DNA of 64,000 nt from assembly GCA_009823395.1 (NCBI GenBank), contig CM020509.1:4973501-5037500 (forward strand). The letters are read 5' to 3'. The notes below the pieces were generated by a model that saw only the letters and a list, made by a program, of their open reading frames with translations, was not told the DNA's origin and ran no database searches. Every line of letters begins with the position of its first letter. Position 1 is the stretch's first letter. Positions 60,396 to 64,000 of this stretch are shown here, in pieces. A program made the translations under genes and the position numbers. The DNA is from Thamnaconus septentrionalis (taxonomy: Eukaryota; Chordata; Actinopteri; Tetraodontiformes; Monacanthidae).

Positions 60396-63300
60396 CTAAC
60401 GTGGCTGCTGGGTTGTTTATGTTTATATGGCAATAAGCACATTTAGCAGGAGCTGACGACAAGAAGATCAAGAGCCTTTTGTTGAATTTATTGTTGCTAT
60501 TACTACTAACTTTTTGTAATAATAATCACAGTTTAAATTTAACTGTATTCGTTGGTGATTCTGGTCAGATGTTTCTCTCAAACTGCTGCATCACAGTCAT
60601 GGCAGCCTTGGACATCACTTTGCAACTTCGGATCATCTAAAATTACACAACGTCTCATAAAAGCCGAGCGTAACTGACAGGCGTCACGGTCTGTCGCCGA
60701 GGTTTTAAGAGCGTTTCACATCTCCATGGCGGCATAATGGATGTCTGGGGCCGGATTAGACTGAAGCGACATCAGGAAAATAATCCCGGCCGCGCGGTGG
60801 ACTTTATTTTATGTTGTTGTTGTTGTTGTTGTTGTCACTGTTGTCGACTGTGATTGTGGCATCAGTCGCAAACTGACGTCAGGGTTGGGAGGGTTAGGGT
60901 TAAAAAATGAATTCTCATGCGGAGAGAAAACAGCGATTCCATCTGAATAATTCCAACCAGTTGAAACACAGTGGTACGGACGAATGAATAAAAGACTAGT
61001 GGCGATGCATTGGAAGTGCAGAAGTTTCAACAAAAAAATGTTTCACCAAACCTACTGTGCACGTTTAGCCAACAAGAGACGCTACAAAACTCTCAAATTT
61101 TCTGAAAAATTGACAAATCATGTCGATCTCATTGTATTTCCGAAATGTTTTGAAGATTTATGTTTCCTCAGCCAGCAGCGGTGCAACCTTGCTGAGAGCG
61201 AGCTCCTTCTGATTCTTCCCAGGTGCTCTCGCCTACAGTTAAACAATGCTGCACTATTGATCCCCCCCCTCCTCCATACTGCCAACTCTACTGTGCATTT
61301 AGCATCGGCTGCACCGCTGCTGCACCGCCGCTGCACTGCTGCTGCACCCCTCGCAGACCCTCACCGTCTCTGAAATCCATGAATTAAATTGGCAAAGCGG
61401 CTAAATCACAAGGAGCATAAGAATGGCATTAATTGCAGACTTGAATTAAATATGCAGGAATTTGCCTCATTTGGTGCAGAGACTCACAGAACGCAACCGC
61501 TTGAAGCCCCTGGCGTGGATTTTATCATTCACGGCCCAAATCTCACCTTTCTAACTTTACATGATCTCGCTTTTTTTTTTTTTTTTTTTTTCTAGGTAAT
61601 GGTGTTTCTTCATGAAAACTGAAACGGGGAACAATCGCCTTGAATTAAAGATTGGCCCGTTTTAACGGTACAGCCCTTCACGTTGCGTCCCCATTGATTT
61701 AGGAGCAAGGTCATAAATCTTGCACACAGCGGGGGCTGAGATCATGGGATCTCCAGCTCCGAGGAGCCCAGAAAGAATAACGACGTCCCGCCGCTGAAAC
61801 ACCATTCGATACTGTAGCCCGACGTGATGATCAATTAATAACGGGGGAGTGTCTCCAGCCGCTGGCGGCGAGAGTTAGCGGGGGAAGGGGGGGACGGAGG
61901 GGGACCCTAAATATGCTCGATAATAGCCGCCGCCTCCTTAGAGAGAGCCAGATGTGCCGAGGCCTTCGCAGAACGCCTGTTTATGTGATGCGCGTGTAGT
62001 TAATATGTGTCAGGGAGTTGATGGGCGAGAAGATTAGTCGGTTACGCGGCGAACGGATTATTAATCATTCATTTAACTCCAAACAGAAAAAAAAAAAAAA
62101 TCACACGACGGCTGAGGTGACAAAAGTGAGAATTAGGAACAAATTAAAGCGTCAGTAATTGATAATAAAAAGAAGCGTCAAGTTTTATGGACCAACAAAA
62201 GTGCGAGTAGAAACACACCGGCTGCTGTTGTAGTGAAATAAAGGGGTGTTACAGGCTATAATAAAATGCGCTCACTATTCCAGTTCTGACCGAATCGGGA
62301 TTAACGTGTTCACATGCGCGTTTCTAAAGATCTGCAATCACAGCGCAAACTGGAGCAGCATTTTGCAAAAAACGACAAATGACAGCGACGCTGCTTATTG
62401 TGGGTTCAGCTCGAATAAATACACACTCAAGTGTTGTCGGCGAGCATTTCAATCGAAAGACGAGAGAGTGTGTGTGTGTGTGTGTTGGTCACTGGATGTT
62501 TGTTTTGTCGCTGTGCCACGTGGCTGAGGCCACGTGCATGTCCACACAGTCAGCATTCCATTTTGGTTTGGAATCAATGTTTCTCAAAATCCAATATCTG
62601 AAACTGTAAAAATGACGTGCACAGAGGTGGAATACCTTAAAAAAAAAAAAAAAAAAAACCTGATCGCAACTCAGATGTTGCAGTGGAGGGAAACACAGTC
62701 ATAGTAAGCCTGAAACATCCAATTAATCCTCATTGTCCTTTTTGTTTGTCATTTTAATCCCCGGCATTGTGAGCTCTTAAGAGACGTTAATGAAGGTTGA
62801 TGAGCGCGTCGCTCGTGGAAATTCCGCTCGTCAAATTCATAAGGTTGAGAGAGTGGTAGTAAGAGCGCGGCGCAATCATAAAAACAACAGACAACAATAA
62901 TAAAAAAGACAAAAAGCAAAGGCTTGTAAGGCATCCAAGAGTCAATTTGTTTAAAAAAAAATCAAAGGAAGGAAGGTTAAAAAAAAAAATCCACTCTGGG
63001 AATTAAATTTACTGTAACTGAGTCCACTGTGTCACTAGCTCCACCTTTTGCTCTTTGCTCACCTCCCAGCATGCAGAAACCCCCGACCGGGCACCGGTAA
63101 CAAGGGCCGTGCCCTCACAGCCAACACACGCCGGCCCGCCGAGAGGGAAGCCTGCTGGGCAGCAGTGAACAGAGGCGGCCGGGGAGGCGCTAGGCCACGC
63201 GGTCAAATTGGCACCCGGTGTCACCCTGTCAACACCTCCTCGGCCCCGCCGGAAAAACCTGCGCATGCCGACGCCAATTATGCTCCCCCGAGCCCTGTCG

Positions 63301-63426
63301 AGGCGGCGGCCGCTTTGTTCGTCTCCGGAGAGGCAGACGGAGGATAATTTCTCTTTATTCCAATCTCCTTGTTGCACCGCGGGGGTCAAATCGCTGTGTT
63401 TTAAACCAGTGTTAAATGTGAAGTAG

Positions 63427-63843
63427 TGTTGTACAGCTGGAGATTGGTCTCGGTCTCCAGACCATTTTTTAAGGGTCTCGGTCGTCTCAGAGTCGGAGGC
63501 ATTTTTACTGGGTCTTGTCTTGGTCTTGGACTGGACGGACTCGGGATTTTTGATCAAGACCGGTCAAGACTCCAACAGCCAACACCACAATGACAGATAA
63601 TACGGGAAAATAATCCAGCTGCTGCCATTCAAAATAGTTGGCAAAGCACAAAATGTTAAAGAAAATGATTAAAAGATACCTCGCTGAAAAGAGTTGCTGC
63701 TGTTCGATCTAGAAGCAAACTTGAAATGAAAAAAAATTCTGGTAATTTTTTCTGTTTTGTTGTTATTTTTCTTTGATATACAAAGTTTTGATCCCAGTCT
63801 TTATAATGTCTTGGTCTCGGCTGGTGCGGCCTTGACCACAATA
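63427..63843. mobile_element. R2 TIR repeat, near-complete copy
   Basis: It begins TGTTGTACAGCTGGAGATTG with repeated GGTCTCGG motifs and ends CGGCCTTGACCACAATA, the approximate inverse of the other terminus. The right half matches 42,298-42,523. At about 417 bp without coding capacity it is a non-autonomous element; GGTCTTGGTCTCG-rich elements of this type are common in fish. Confidence 0.7.
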
Positions 63844-64000
63844 CAAACTTGAAACAATTGCAGAGTGTTTATTGGACGGATGAGAGACTCAAATCTAAAT
63901 CCACTCCAGTGGCAGGATGCAAAAAAAGTCTGACCTTGAACCAGGAAAGGACCTGGACTTCATGTTAACTTTTATTTTTAAAAGGTTCCGTATTGCGAAA

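Larger units (their letters stand above)
59100..64000 (-). other. ldb2: ldb2 intron extending past the right edge
   Basis: No exon for the preceding LDB segment (RYFSTVFEGG...GKPMFTK) is found. The first 1.3 kb is dominated by purine/pyrimidine-asymmetric repeats (59,127-60,395). (GTT)n lies at 60,817-60,836. The rest is largely unique and AT-rich until the transposon-like copy at 63,427-63,843. Frames such as 63,009-63,557 have no family features. Confidence 0.75.

Noticed and set aside
60152..60442. Leucine- and serine-rich frames at 60,150-60,470
   Set aside because: Artefact of the GGA/GAA polypurine tract.
60881..60904. Telomere-like GGGTTAGGGTTA
   Set aside because: Only about two units; too short to be an interstitial telomere.
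63009..63557. 182-codon minus-strand frame near the right edge
   Set aside because: It overlaps the R2 repeat and a GC-rich patch and lacks any LDB or other family motif.

Overview
This is eukaryotic, teleost fish DNA. It contains split genes with GT-AG introns, dense (CA)n/(TG)n microsatellites, many short non-autonomous transposons and no prokaryotic gene architecture. I recognise three genes, all on the minus strand: prom1 (prominin-1, first coding exon only), tapt1 (complete, 14 coding exons) and ldb2 (five 3' coding exons). From memory, human chromosome 4p15 has the same order and orientation (PROM1-TAPT1-LDB2), so the window is a conserved microsyntenic block.

Layout: positions 1-12,694 contain no exon I can recognise and are probably prom1 intron 1. 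Prom1 exon 1 (12,695-12,923) lies in a GC-rich, CpG-rich promoter segment with a 10-bp minisatellite and a long (TA/TG)n tract upstream. Positions 12,924-18,096 are intergenic and repeat-rich, with nested hAT-like and TIR elements. Tapt1 runs from its ATG at 34,893 down to its stop at 18,097, and every splice junction keeps frame, giving a predicted 617-residue protein. Its compact promoter (34,894-35,010) carries ACGT-core and E-box motifs. The ldb2 3' UTR and last exon follow at about 35,770-38,002. Further ldb2 exons lie at 43,815-43,951, 48,966-49,089, 52,959-53,042 and 58,977-59,099. The 5' exons of ldb2, encoding most of the dimerisation domain, are not visible and should lie beyond 64,000.

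The three products are not known to share a pathway; they are neighbours by ancient synteny. Prominin-1 is a pentaspan membrane glycoprotein of protrusions and cilia. Tapt1 is a polytopic secretory-pathway and ciliary-base membrane protein. Ldb2 is a nuclear adaptor that dimerises and binds LIM domains.

I saw no undescribed multi-gene system. The most useful observations are: dinucleotide repeats abutting splice sites of four of the 20 exons; a small dispersed repeat family (about ten copies or fragments) ending in a CRE-like palindrome; fish-type low-complexity expansions in the Tapt1 tail; several CTCF-like sites; and well-delimited MITEs, one nested, with recognisable target-site duplications.
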